Source of the DNA: JACQHM01 sp964535215
GTDB taxonomy: Bacteria > Methylomirabilota > Methylomirabilia > Methylomirabilales > JACQHM01
NCBI GenBank assembly: GCA_964535215.1
Contig: CAZHST010000021.1
Span: 1 to 61,892 of the forward strand
DNA: 61,892 bases
Direction: 5' to 3'
How positions within the stretch are numbered: position 1 is the stretch's first letter; each line of letters begins with the position of its first letter. This document shows, piece by piece, positions 1 to 6,471 of the stretch. A model generated the notes under the pieces. The model saw only the letters and a program-made list of their open reading frames with translations, had not been told where the DNA came from and did not search any database. The translations under genes and the position numbers were made by a program.

Positions 1-1
1 G

Positions 2-967
2 GTGGAGGAGCAGGCGAAGGGGTTAGAGGAGCGGGGGCAGGCGTTTCAGGCGCAGCTCCAGGGGGTGGAGGAGCGGGTGGGGGGGGTGGCCCGGCAGGTG
101 GCGGAGCAGGGGCAGGTCCTTGAGAAGCAGGTTCGGAACGTCGAGGGTCAGGTCAAGACGGCAGAACAGAAGATGACCCTTTTGGGGCGCCAGGTTGAAG
201 CTTTGGAAGGGGTCGTCCGGGCGGTGGAAGGGCAAGGAAACAGCCTGGAGGGCCGCCTTTTGGCGATGGATCAGAAGGTTGCCCGGCTCACCCAGGTGGA
301 TCAACAGGTGGCCTTGTTGACCGGGAAAGTCGAGGCCCAGACGAAGCTGGTCGAAAGCCAGGGCCGAACCCTCCAGGATCGAGTTCAAGGGGTTGAACAA
401 AAGGTTCTCACCCTTGAAAAGAAGACAGAGGCCCTGGAGCAGCAGGTGAAGGCGGTTGGGGCTTTGGTCGAAGCCAGCCTTCCTTCGCCTCCTTCCGGGT
501 CTTCTCCTCCCGCCACTTCACCAGCCGCTGGGAAGACCGCCGACAGCCCAATCCCTGGTCCTACCCCACCTTTGGTTTCCCCGGAAGAGCTGTACAAGAC
601 GGCGTTAAGCGACTACACGAAAGGGAACTATGACCTCGCCATTGATGGGTTCCGTTCCTTTCTCAGCCTCTTTCCCAAGACGAGCTTAGCTCCGAATGCC
701 CGGTATTGGATGGGGGAATCCTACTACAGCCAGGGGAACTTCCGGCAGGCCATTCAGGAATTTGAGACCCTCGTCAGAGAATATCCAAAGAGCCCGAAGG
801 CTCCCAGTGCTTTGCTCAAGCAGGCTTACGCTTATCTGAAGGTGGGAGAGGATGCCCAGGCCGAAAAGGTCCTTCGTCAAATTACGCAACACTACGATAA
901 ATACCGGGAGGCCCTGAGGGCAAAGGAGTGTATGGCTGATCTCCGGAAATGCAAAGAGCGTCTCTAG
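2..967 (+). CDS. cpoB: CpoB/YbgF-type periplasmic TPR protein with long coiled coil, 5' partial
   Basis: The frame is open to the window edge, so the N-terminus, including any signal peptide, is missing. The visible first 150 or so residues form a charged Q/E/V-rich coiled coil. A Pro/Ser-rich linker follows (about 160-190), then tandem TPR-like helices containing YKTALSDYTKGNYDLAIDGF and AIQEFETLVREYPKSPKAP, the usual CpoB C-terminal domain. Family members sit in the periplasm with Tol-Pal and link outer-membrane constriction to septal peptidoglycan synthesis. The coiled coil is longer than in most CpoB proteins, which normally have a short trimerising helix. No tol or pal gene is visible, because the upstream side lies outside the window. 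A generic outer-membrane TPR protein (BamD-like) is a less likely alternative. Confidence 0.8.
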   Translation: MEEQAKGLEERGQAFQAQLQGVEERVGGVARQVAEQGQVLEKQVRNVEGQVKTAEQKMTLLGRQVEALEGVVRAVEGQGNSLEGRLLAMDQKVARLTQVDQQVALLTGKVEAQTKLVESQGRTLQDRVQGVEQKVLTLEKKTEALEQQVKAVGALVEASLPSPPSGSSPPATSPAAGKTADSPIPGPTPPLVSPEELYKTALSDYTKGNYDLAIDGFRSFLSLFPKTSLAPNARYWMGESYYSQGNFRQAIQEFETLVREYPKSPKAPSALLKQAYAYLKVGEDAQAEKVLRQITQHYDKYREALRAKECMADLRKCKERL

Positions 968-1029
968 GCACTGTCAGGCCCCTATTTCATCCTGGCCAAG
1001 CTCCTGGATCCAGCGCCTTGTAAGAAGAG

Positions 1030-1641
1030 ATGGGAATGCAGCGATCTATGCGGATAGGGCTCTTCGTGGCGGCATCGGTTGCCCTCGTTCTCGTCGTCGG
1101 CTTCTTCTTGACCCGATCACGGCCGTGGCCTGACCGTCTTCCGACCTCTCGGGAAGGACCAGCGGCCAATAGGCTGGAGCAGCGACCGTCCGAGGCCTCC
1201 CCTGCTAGGGGTGGACAGCCGACTGATGCCCCGGGAGAGTCTCGTGGATCCGGTGAATCAGGTGTGAGGATTCCGGTGTACGCCAGGGCCTCAAAGGTTG
1301 TCTCGCGATCCGGGCAGGGAGAGGGGGCCCGTTGGTACGAGGTCTCCTTCGTCACCCCTGATCCCTTCGATCGGGTTGTCAAGTTCTACCAGGATCAGGC
1401 CGGGAAAAAGGCCACCACATATCTGAGCGAGTCGGCCAAGGTCAAGAGTGCCCTCATTGCCATCGCCCCCACGTTCCAAGATCAGACGACGGTGAACATT
1501 AGCCGGGATGCCGGAAGCCGTGAAACCAAGGTGGTGATCTTAAGAAACCTGCTTCTCCTTCCAAACCAGCCAGCCCAGGGGAAAGGTCGGGGTGGAGGAG
1601 GGGAGGGTGCTCCATCGGCCCGACCTGACGGCAGGAAGTGA
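1030..1641 (+). CDS. Membrane-anchored hypothetical protein
   Basis: The predicted 203-residue protein begins with basic residues and one hydrophobic segment (about residues 8-28, IGLFVAASVALVLVVGFFL), giving an anchor or uncleaved signal. A low-complexity Pro/Ser/Gly linker runs to about residue 85. The folded part that follows contains VRIPVYARASKVV and a stretch PDPFDRVVKFYQDQAGKKA, which recalls small periplasmic domains that follow a lipoprotein-type anchor. I do not recognise a named family. It lies 62 bases after cpoB on the same strand, so it may be cotranscribed and act in the envelope. The next gene downstream is a tRNA with its own promoter, which probably ends the unit. ATG codons at 1036 and 1048 are alternative starts. 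Confidence 0.6.
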   Translation: MGMQRSMRIGLFVAASVALVLVVGFFLTRSRPWPDRLPTSREGPAANRLEQRPSEASPARGGQPTDAPGESRGSGESGVRIPVYARASKVVSRSGQGEGARWYEVSFVTPDPFDRVVKFYQDQAGKKATTYLSESAKVKSALIAIAPTFQDQTTVNISRDAGSRETKVVILRNLLLLPNQPAQGKGRGGGGEGAPSARPDGRK

Positions 1642-1649
1642 AATTCTCC

Positions 1650-1678
1650 TTGACACTCCTCTCATTTTCGTTTAAAAG
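1650..1678 (+). promoter_or_regulatory. Sigma-70 promoter for tRNA-Val
   Basis: TTGACA at 1650-1655 and TAAAAG at 1673-1678 are separated by exactly 17 bases. This predicts a transcript start near 1685, about 35 bases before the tRNA. It is among the best -35/-10 matches in the window. Confidence 0.7.
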
Positions 1679-1718
1679 CTAGACAGGGCCGATGGGGGTC
1701 ATTCAAGTAGCTTGTCGT

Positions 1719-1793
1719 AGGCACGTAGCTCAGCGGGAGAGCGCCTCTCTGACGCAGAGGAGGTCGGCGGTTCGAAACCGCCCGTGCCTACCA
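1719..1793 (+). tRNA. tRNA-Val (anticodon GAC)
   Basis: The 75-base cloverleaf includes an encoded CCA end. The acceptor arms AGGCACG/CGTGCCT pair fully, the D stem is GCTC/GAGC, the anticodon stem is CCTCT/AGAGG with loop CTGACGC, and the T arm is GGCGG-TTCGAAA-CCGCC. The anticodon, bases 3-5 of the loop, is GAC and reads valine GUC/GUU codons. Confidence 0.96.
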
Positions 1794-1828
1794 TCAACTC
1801 TTTTCGATCCTTCCCGCGATTGATGGGG

Positions 1829-1867
1829 GCATCACGGCGAAAAACGGCCACGTGATGCTTTTTTATT
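1829..1867 (+). terminator. Intrinsic terminator between tRNA-Val and thrS
   Basis: The arms GCATCACG (1829-1836) and CGTGATGC (1851-1858) pair perfectly and are followed by TTTTTTATT. The hairpin ends only 12 bases before the thrS start. It therefore ends the tRNA transcript and may also act as an attenuator for thrS: TGATG-GGGG-CATCA (1821-1834) could form a competing hairpin that uses the same 5' arm. Confidence 0.85.
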
Positions 1868-1878
1868 GAGAGGGACCT

Positions 1879-3855
1879 GTGGGAACCGTTGAACTGATCC
1901 TTCCGGATGGACGGCGAACAAACCGGCTCTCTGGGAGATCGGCAGGGGAACTCCTGATGGAGACCGATGGTCACTGGGCGACCTCGGTGATCGCCGCGAA
2001 GATCAACGGCCATCTCGTGGATCTCTCCAGCGTGCCCCAGGCAGGGGCGACGGTAGAGTTCGTCGAGGCCGATTCCCCCGAGGGGCTGAAGATCCTCCGC
2101 CACAGTACCGCGCACCTGATGGCCGCCGCTGTTCAGGTCCTCTTCCCGGAGGCGAAGTTCGCCATCGGACCAGCCATCGAGGAAGGTTTCTACTATGATA
2201 TCCAGCTTCCCCGGGCCCTCACGCCCGAGGACCTCCCTGTCATCGAGGCGAAGATGCGGGAGCTGGCCGAGCGGGACCTCCCCTTCGTCAGGCTTGAGGT
2301 GCCTTTGGAAGAGGCCATGAGAATGGCCAGGGAGATGGATCAGACGTACAAGCTCGAGATCCTGGAGACGATCCGGGCAGAGGGCCCGAGCCAGGAGCTG
2401 GCCGAGGAGGCGGACCTGACAAGCGGTCGTGTGAGCTTCTACCGGACGGGGGAGTTCCTTGACCTGTGCCGCGGTCCCCATGTGCCCTCGACCCTCTACC
2501 TTCGGGCCTTCAAGCTCACCCACGTGGCCGGTGCCTACTGGCGTGGGGATCAAAGGCGGCCGATGCTCCAACGGATCTACGGGACGGCTTTCCCGACCGA
2601 GGAAGCCCTGGCAAAGTATCTCTTTCGGCTGGAGGAGGCGAAGAGGCGGGATCACCGGAGGCTGGGCAAAGAGCTGGATCTTTTTACCGTTAGTGAGGAG
2701 ATCGGCCCCGGCCTGATCCTCTGGCACCCGAAAGGGGCCCTGGTCCGCCAGAAGATCGAAGGGTTCATCCGGGAGGAGCTCGAGCAGCGGGGCTATGACC
2801 TGGTCTATACCCCCCACGTCGCCCGGTCCCATTTGTGGGAGCAAAGCGGCCACATGAGCTGGTATCGGGAGAACATGTTCTCAGGGATCGAGGTGGAAGG
2901 GCAAGAGTACCTTGTCAAGCCCATGAATTGCCCTTTTCATATCATGATCTACAAGTCTCAGACCAGGAGCTATCGCGACCTCCCGCTCCGCCTTGCCGAG
3001 TTTGGAACGGTCTACCGGTACGAGCGCTCGGGAGTGCTCCATGGCCTCCTCCGGGTCCGGGGCCTGACCCAGGACGATGCCCACCTTTTCTGCCGTCCTG
3101 ATCAGGTCGAGCAGGAGGTGGCTTCTTTGATTGACCTCACGTTCCGGGTCATGCGTGCCTTCGGCTTCAAGGAGCTGGAGATCATGCTGTCCGTGCGGGA
3201 TCCCGGTGATATGGGCAAGTTCGCCGGACGGTCGGAGGTGTGGGACCAAGCGGAGGCTGGCTTGGCCAAGACCCTTGAGAAGCTTGGCCTTGCCTATCAG
3301 CGGGTCCAGGGTGAGGCCAACTTCTATGGTCCAAAGATCGACTTCCATCTGTTCGACGCGATTGGACGGAAGTGGCAGGTGACAACCATTCAGCTCGATT
3401 ATACGCTCCCGGAGCGCTTTGATCTCACCTACATGGCCGAGGACGGCCGCTTCCACCGCCCGGTCATGATCCACCGGGCCATCCTCGGCTCGCTGGAGCG
3501 GTTTTTCGGCATTCTGATCGAGCACTACGCCGGGGCCTTTCCGACTTGGCTTGCCCCGGTCCAGGTTGTGGTTATTCCCGTCGCCTTGCGCCATCATGTC
3601 TTTGCCCGAGAGCTCCACCAGCGGCTCCGGGAGGCCGGTGTTAGGGCGGAGTGGGATGCGCGGAACGAGAAGGTGGGCTACAAGATCAGGGATGCCGAGG
3701 TGAAGAAGGTTCCGTATGTTCTGGTAGTAGGGGATCGGGAGCTGCAGAATCGTTCTGTCTCCGTGAGGGCCAGGGGAGGCCAGGATCGGGGCTCCATGAG
3801 CCTGGAGGAGTTCCTGGCCGCCATCCGGGGTGAGCTCTCCCCCCCTGCTGCCTAA
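1879..3855 (+). CDS. thrS: Threonyl-tRNA synthetase
   Basis: This 658-residue class II synthetase charges tRNA-Thr in the cytoplasm. An N-terminal TGS domain (about 1-65) is followed by the editing domain with the zinc-type motif HSTAHLMAA (H-x3-H) and the C-x3-H pair in DLCRGPHVPS. The catalytic core contains motif 2 around YRYERSGVLHGLLRVRG and motif 3 in GSLERFFGILIEH, and an anticodon-binding domain ends the protein. Length and domain order match full-length bacterial ThrRS. The start is GTG, preceded by GAGAGGGAC. It heads the classic thrS-infC-rpmI-rplT-pheS-pheT cluster and overlaps the upstream region of infC. The terminator just ahead suggests control by readthrough. Confidence 0.97.
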   Translation: MGTVELILPDGRRTNRLSGRSAGELLMETDGHWATSVIAAKINGHLVDLSSVPQAGATVEFVEADSPEGLKILRHSTAHLMAAAVQVLFPEAKFAIGPAIEEGFYYDIQLPRALTPEDLPVIEAKMRELAERDLPFVRLEVPLEEAMRMAREMDQTYKLEILETIRAEGPSQELAEEADLTSGRVSFYRTGEFLDLCRGPHVPSTLYLRAFKLTHVAGAYWRGDQRRPMLQRIYGTAFPTEEALAKYLFRLEEAKRRDHRRLGKELDLFTVSEEIGPGLILWHPKGALVRQKIEGFIREELEQRGYDLVYTPHVARSHLWEQSGHMSWYRENMFSGIEVEGQEYLVKPMNCPFHIMIYKSQTRSYRDLPLRLAEFGTVYRYERSGVLHGLLRVRGLTQDDAHLFCRPDQVEQEVASLIDLTFRVMRAFGFKELEIMLSVRDPGDMGKFAGRSEVWDQAEAGLAKTLEKLGLAYQRVQGEANFYGPKIDFHLFDAIGRKWQVTTIQLDYTLPERFDLTYMAEDGRFHRPVMIHRAILGSLERFFGILIEHYAGAFPTWLAPVQVVVIPVALRHHVFARELHQRLREAGVRAEWDARNEKVGYKIRDAEVKKVPYVLVVGDRELQNRSVSVRARGGQDRGSMSLEEFLAAIRGELSPPAA

Positions 3856-3892
3856 GGCCGTTTTCGGCCCTCTCTTTAAGGAGGTGACGCCG

Positions 3893-4402
3893 ATCAGTAA
3901 GCCGCTTCGAGTGAATGAGAGGATCCGGGTCAAAGAGGTTCGGGTCATCAGCCCCGACGGGACCCAACTGGGGATCATGCCGGTCCAGGAAGCCCTCCAG
4001 ACAGCCTACAGTATGGGCCTCGATCTGGTGGAGGTGGCCCCCGACGCGAAGCCTCCGGTCTGCCGGATCATTGACTATGGGAAATACCGCTACGAGCAGT
4101 CAAAGAAGGCGCGGGAGGCGAGGAAAAAACAGGCGACCATCGAGATCAAGGAAATCAAGCTCCGGCCCAAGACCGACGAGCACGATTTCGCCTTTAAGGC
4201 CAGGCACGCCGAGGAGTTTCTTAAAGACGGGGACAAGGTGAAGGTCACCATGGTGTTCCGAGGCCGGGAGCTTGCCCATATGGACTTGGGGAAGGGGCTG
4301 TTGGACAAGTTCGCCAATATCTTAAAGGAGGTTGGCGTGGTCGAGCAGCCGCCAAAGACCGAAGGAAGAACCATGGTGATGCTCCTGGCGCCCAAGCGCT
4401 GA
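3893..4402 (+). CDS. infC: Translation initiation factor IF-3, probable ATC start
   Basis: IF-3 binds the 30S subunit and enforces correct start-codon selection. The protein shows the N-domain (RVNERIRVKEVRVIS), the hallmark PPVCRIIDYGKYRYEQ linker region and the C-domain (DKVKVTMVFRGRELAH, ending in MLLAPKR). A near-perfect Shine-Dalgarno AAGGAGGTGA (3879-3888) stands just ahead of ATC at 3893, giving about 169 residues that begin ISKPLRVNE. The in-frame GTG at 3884 lies inside the Shine-Dalgarno, and the in-frame ATG at 3830 has no site and would overlap thrS. In E. coli infC starts with AUU and IF-3 represses its own mRNA through that rare codon. The ATC here fits the same logic, though the start itself is inferred. 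Confidence 0.93.
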   Translation: MSKPLRVNERIRVKEVRVISPDGTQLGIMPVQEALQTAYSMGLDLVEVAPDAKPPVCRIIDYGKYRYEQSKKAREARKKQATIEIKEIKLRPKTDEHDFAFKARHAEEFLKDGDKVKVTMVFRGRELAHMDLGKGLLDKFANILKEVGVVEQPPKTEGRTMVMLLAPKR

Positions 4403-4411
4403 GAGCGGCAG

Positions 4412-4473
4412 GGAGCAGGTGGAGGGGGGTTGCTCTGAGGGCTTTTGGGGGTTCTCCACGGGTTACCTGCTCC
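4412..4473 (+). promoter_or_regulatory. Leader hairpin ahead of rpmI-rplT
   Basis: GGAGCAGGT (4412-4420) pairs perfectly with ACCTGCTCC (4465-4473). An alternative inner helix joins GTGGAG (4419-4424) to CTCCAC (4454-4459). The structure fills the gap between infC and rpmI and lacks a U tract, so it is not a simple terminator. In other bacteria L20 represses its own operon by binding mRNA structures in this place; that role here is inference. Confidence 0.5.
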
Positions 4474-4501
4474 GAGCTATGGACCGTTCTCGAGGTGGAG
4501 G

Positions 4502-4702
4502 ATGCCAAAGCTCAAGACATTAAGAGGCGCAGCCAAACGGTTCAAGGTGACAGGGACGGGGAAGATCCGCCGGTTTCATGCGACGAAAAGCCATCTGTTG
4601 ACCAAGAAATCGGCGAAGCGGAAACGGGCCCTTCGAAAACCGGGTCTCATCCATCCGGTTGATGAGAAACGGATGAAACGCCTCATCCCCTACGCCTTTT
4701 AG
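4502..4702 (+). CDS. rpmI: Ribosomal protein L35 (bL35)
   Basis: This 66-residue, very basic protein has the L35 signature: MPKLKTLRGAAKRFKVTGTG at the start, HATKSHLLTKKSAKRKR in the middle and an IPYAF end. It is a component of the 50S subunit. The ATG at 4502 is preceded by GAGGTGGAGG and gives the standard L35 length; an in-frame upstream ATG would add an unrelated tail. It lies between infC and rplT, as in most bacteria. Confidence 0.96.
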   Translation: MPKLKTLRGAAKRFKVTGTGKIRRFHATKSHLLTKKSAKRKRALRKPGLIHPVDEKRMKRLIPYAF

Positions 4703-4711
4703 GAAAAAGCG

Positions 4712-4739
4712 TTCAGCCATCAGCGCTCAGCCGTCAGCT
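4712..4739 (+). repeat. Four tandem heptamers NTCAGCN
   Basis: TTCAGCC, ATCAGCG, CTCAGCC and GTCAGCT follow each other with a strict 7-base period. Looser copies (TTCAGCA, TTCAACG) continue to about 4775. The block sits in the 114-base gap between rpmI and rplT and does not code for protein. Confidence 0.75.
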
Positions 4740-4816
4740 AAAAACCTGCAACGTTCAGCATGTAAGGTTCAACGTTGGACTCTGGACTTAAACGCTCTTG
4801 AAAACGCGAGGGAGAG

Positions 4817-5182
4817 ATGCCAAGGGCGAAAGGCGGGCCAAAGACACGACATCGGAGGAAAAGGGTCCTCAAGCAAGCGGAAGGGTTTTGGGGAAAGCGG
4901 AAGTCCTGCTTCCGGATCGCCCAGGAGGCAGTAGACCGGGCACTCCGGTATGCCTACCGGGACCGGCGGACAAGGAAGCGGGAATTCAGAAGTCTCTGGA
5001 TCACCAGGATCAACGCGGCAGCCCGCCAGAATGGCCTTTCCTACAGCCAACTGATGGGAGGCCTTCGCAAAGCGGGAATGGTGGTGGATCGGAAGATCCT
5101 CGCGGATCTCGCCGTGAGAGATGCCCGGGCCTTTACCGAGCTGGCCCAGGTGGCCAGGACGCACCTGACCGCTATAGCGTGA
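4817..5182 (+). CDS. rplT: Ribosomal protein L20 (bL20)
   Basis: The 121-residue protein matches L20 over its whole length: a basic N-terminal extension (MPRAKGGPKTRHRRKR, then GFWGKRKSCFRIA) and the globular C-domain with LWITRINAAARQNGLSYSQL and ADLAVRDARAF. L20 is needed for early 50S assembly and in several bacteria represses its own operon. The start ATG is preceded by GAGGGAG. pheS begins 17 bases downstream, so the two are probably cotranscribed. Confidence 0.97.
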   Translation: MPRAKGGPKTRHRRKRVLKQAEGFWGKRKSCFRIAQEAVDRALRYAYRDRRTRKREFRSLWITRINAAARQNGLSYSQLMGGLRKAGMVVDRKILADLAVRDARAFTELAQVARTHLTAIA

Positions 5183-5198
5183 AGGAAATCCTCACGGG

Positions 5199-6254
5199 AT
5201 GGAAGGGGAAAAGGTCGAACAGGCTTCTGTGCTTGCTCAACTCCGGGCGATCGAGACCGAGACGCTTCAGGCCGTTGAGGCGGCGGACTCCCTGGAGGTC
5301 CTAGAAAATATCAGGATCAAAACCCTGGGAAGGAAGGGAGCCCTTACCGTCCTCCTCAGAAACCTTGGGAACTTCCCTCCTGAAGCCCGCCCCGAGATCG
5401 GGAGGCTTGCCAACCTCGTCAAAGGAACGTTGGAACAGGCCTTAGCCTCCCGCCGCAAGGTCCTGGAGGGGCGTCTCGCCCAGGCGCTCCTCGTCAAGGA
5501 ACGGTTAGATCCAACCCTCCCCGGGCGTCCCCCCACCTTTGGAAGCCTCCATCCACTGACCCAGGTCCTGGATGAGATCCTGGAGATCTTCCAGCACCTG
5601 GGCTTCGAGGTGGCGGAGGGACCGGAGGTGGAATTGGATTATTACAACTTTGAGGCCTTGAACATCCCGAAGGACCACCCGGCCCGGGACATGCAGGATA
5701 CCTTCTACGTGACCGACGAGGTCCTTTTAAGGACCCACACCTCCCCGGTCCAGATCCGGGTCATGGAGCGTCAACCTCCTCCTGTCCAAGTTGTCGTCCC
5801 AGGAAAGGTCTACCGGCGGGATGCGGACATCTCCCATTCCCCGATGTTTCACCAGGTGGAGGGCTTGCTGGTAGACGAAGGGGTGACCTTCGCCGACCTG
5901 AAAGGAACCCTTCAGCTCTTTGCCGAGCGCCTCTTCGGGAAACAGACCCGCTTGCGCTTTAGGCCGAGCTTTTTCCCCTTCACGGAGCCTTCGGCTGAAG
6001 TGGATGTGGCCTGCATCATCTGCGGGGGGACAGGCTGCCGGCTCTGCAAGGGGACGGGGTGGCTGGAGATCCTGGGGGCCGGGATGGTGGACCCAGAGCT
6101 CTTCAAGCGGGTCAGCTACGATCCCGAGCGCTACACCGGCTTCGCCTTCGGTCTGGGCGTCGAACGGATCGCCATGTTGAAGTTCGGCATTGACGACATC
6201 CGTCTCTTCTTCGAGAACGATCTCCGCTTCCTGAAGCAGTTCCAGGCCCTTTAA
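5199..6254 (+). CDS. pheS: Phenylalanyl-tRNA synthetase alpha subunit
   Basis: PheS is the catalytic subunit of the alpha2-beta2 enzyme that charges tRNA-Phe. The 351-residue protein has an N-terminal coiled-coil arm (about 1-95) and a class II core starting at HPLTQVLDEI. Further core motifs are FEVAEGPEVELDYYNFEALN, KVYRRDADISHSPMFHQVEG (motif 2 region) and the C-terminal GLGVERIAMLKFGIDDIR (motif 3). A four-cysteine segment, CIICGGTGCRLCKGTGW, matches the zinc-like motif found in many bacterial PheS proteins. The start ATG at 5199 has only weak upstream complementarity, and a slightly later GTG is possible. Confidence 0.96.
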   Translation: MEGEKVEQASVLAQLRAIETETLQAVEAADSLEVLENIRIKTLGRKGALTVLLRNLGNFPPEARPEIGRLANLVKGTLEQALASRRKVLEGRLAQALLVKERLDPTLPGRPPTFGSLHPLTQVLDEILEIFQHLGFEVAEGPEVELDYYNFEALNIPKDHPARDMQDTFYVTDEVLLRTHTSPVQIRVMERQPPPVQVVVPGKVYRRDADISHSPMFHQVEGLLVDEGVTFADLKGTLQLFAERLFGKQTRLRFRPSFFPFTEPSAEVDVACIICGGTGCRLCKGTGWLEILGAGMVDPELFKRVSYDPERYTGFAFGLGVERIAMLKFGIDDIRLFFENDLRFLKQFQAL

Positions 6255-6344
6255 TTCAGGACCGCCTAGAAGAGACTGCACACGCACTCAGTCCCTTTGA
6301 GGAATAACCTCCCCTTCCTTCGAATGGCTCCCCTAGGAATAACC

Positions 6345-6373
6345 TTGAGGAAAGGCCTTCACCACTCTATAAG
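6345..6373 (+). promoter_or_regulatory. Candidate promoter upstream of pheT
   Basis: TTGAGG (6345-6350) and TATAAG (6368-6373) are 17 bases apart within the 217-base pheS-pheT gap. The gap also carries the 11-base direct repeat AGGAATAACCT at 6300-6310 and 6335-6345, the second copy abutting the -35 box. It could give pheT its own transcript. Confidence 0.4.
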
Positions 6374-6471
6374 CGCTCTTTGTGTCGATGACATGAAAGG
6401 CTTGTCTCGCCCCTGCCTTTTACGGTATGATCCTTCGGGAATTCATGACCTGTCAAAGGAGGAATCTTTTC

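Noticed and set aside
1699..2853. 384-codon open frame on the minus strand opposite thrS
   Set aside because: It lies wholly antisense to a clear thrS, covers the tRNA gene and has no recognisable domain; high GC makes such shadows common.
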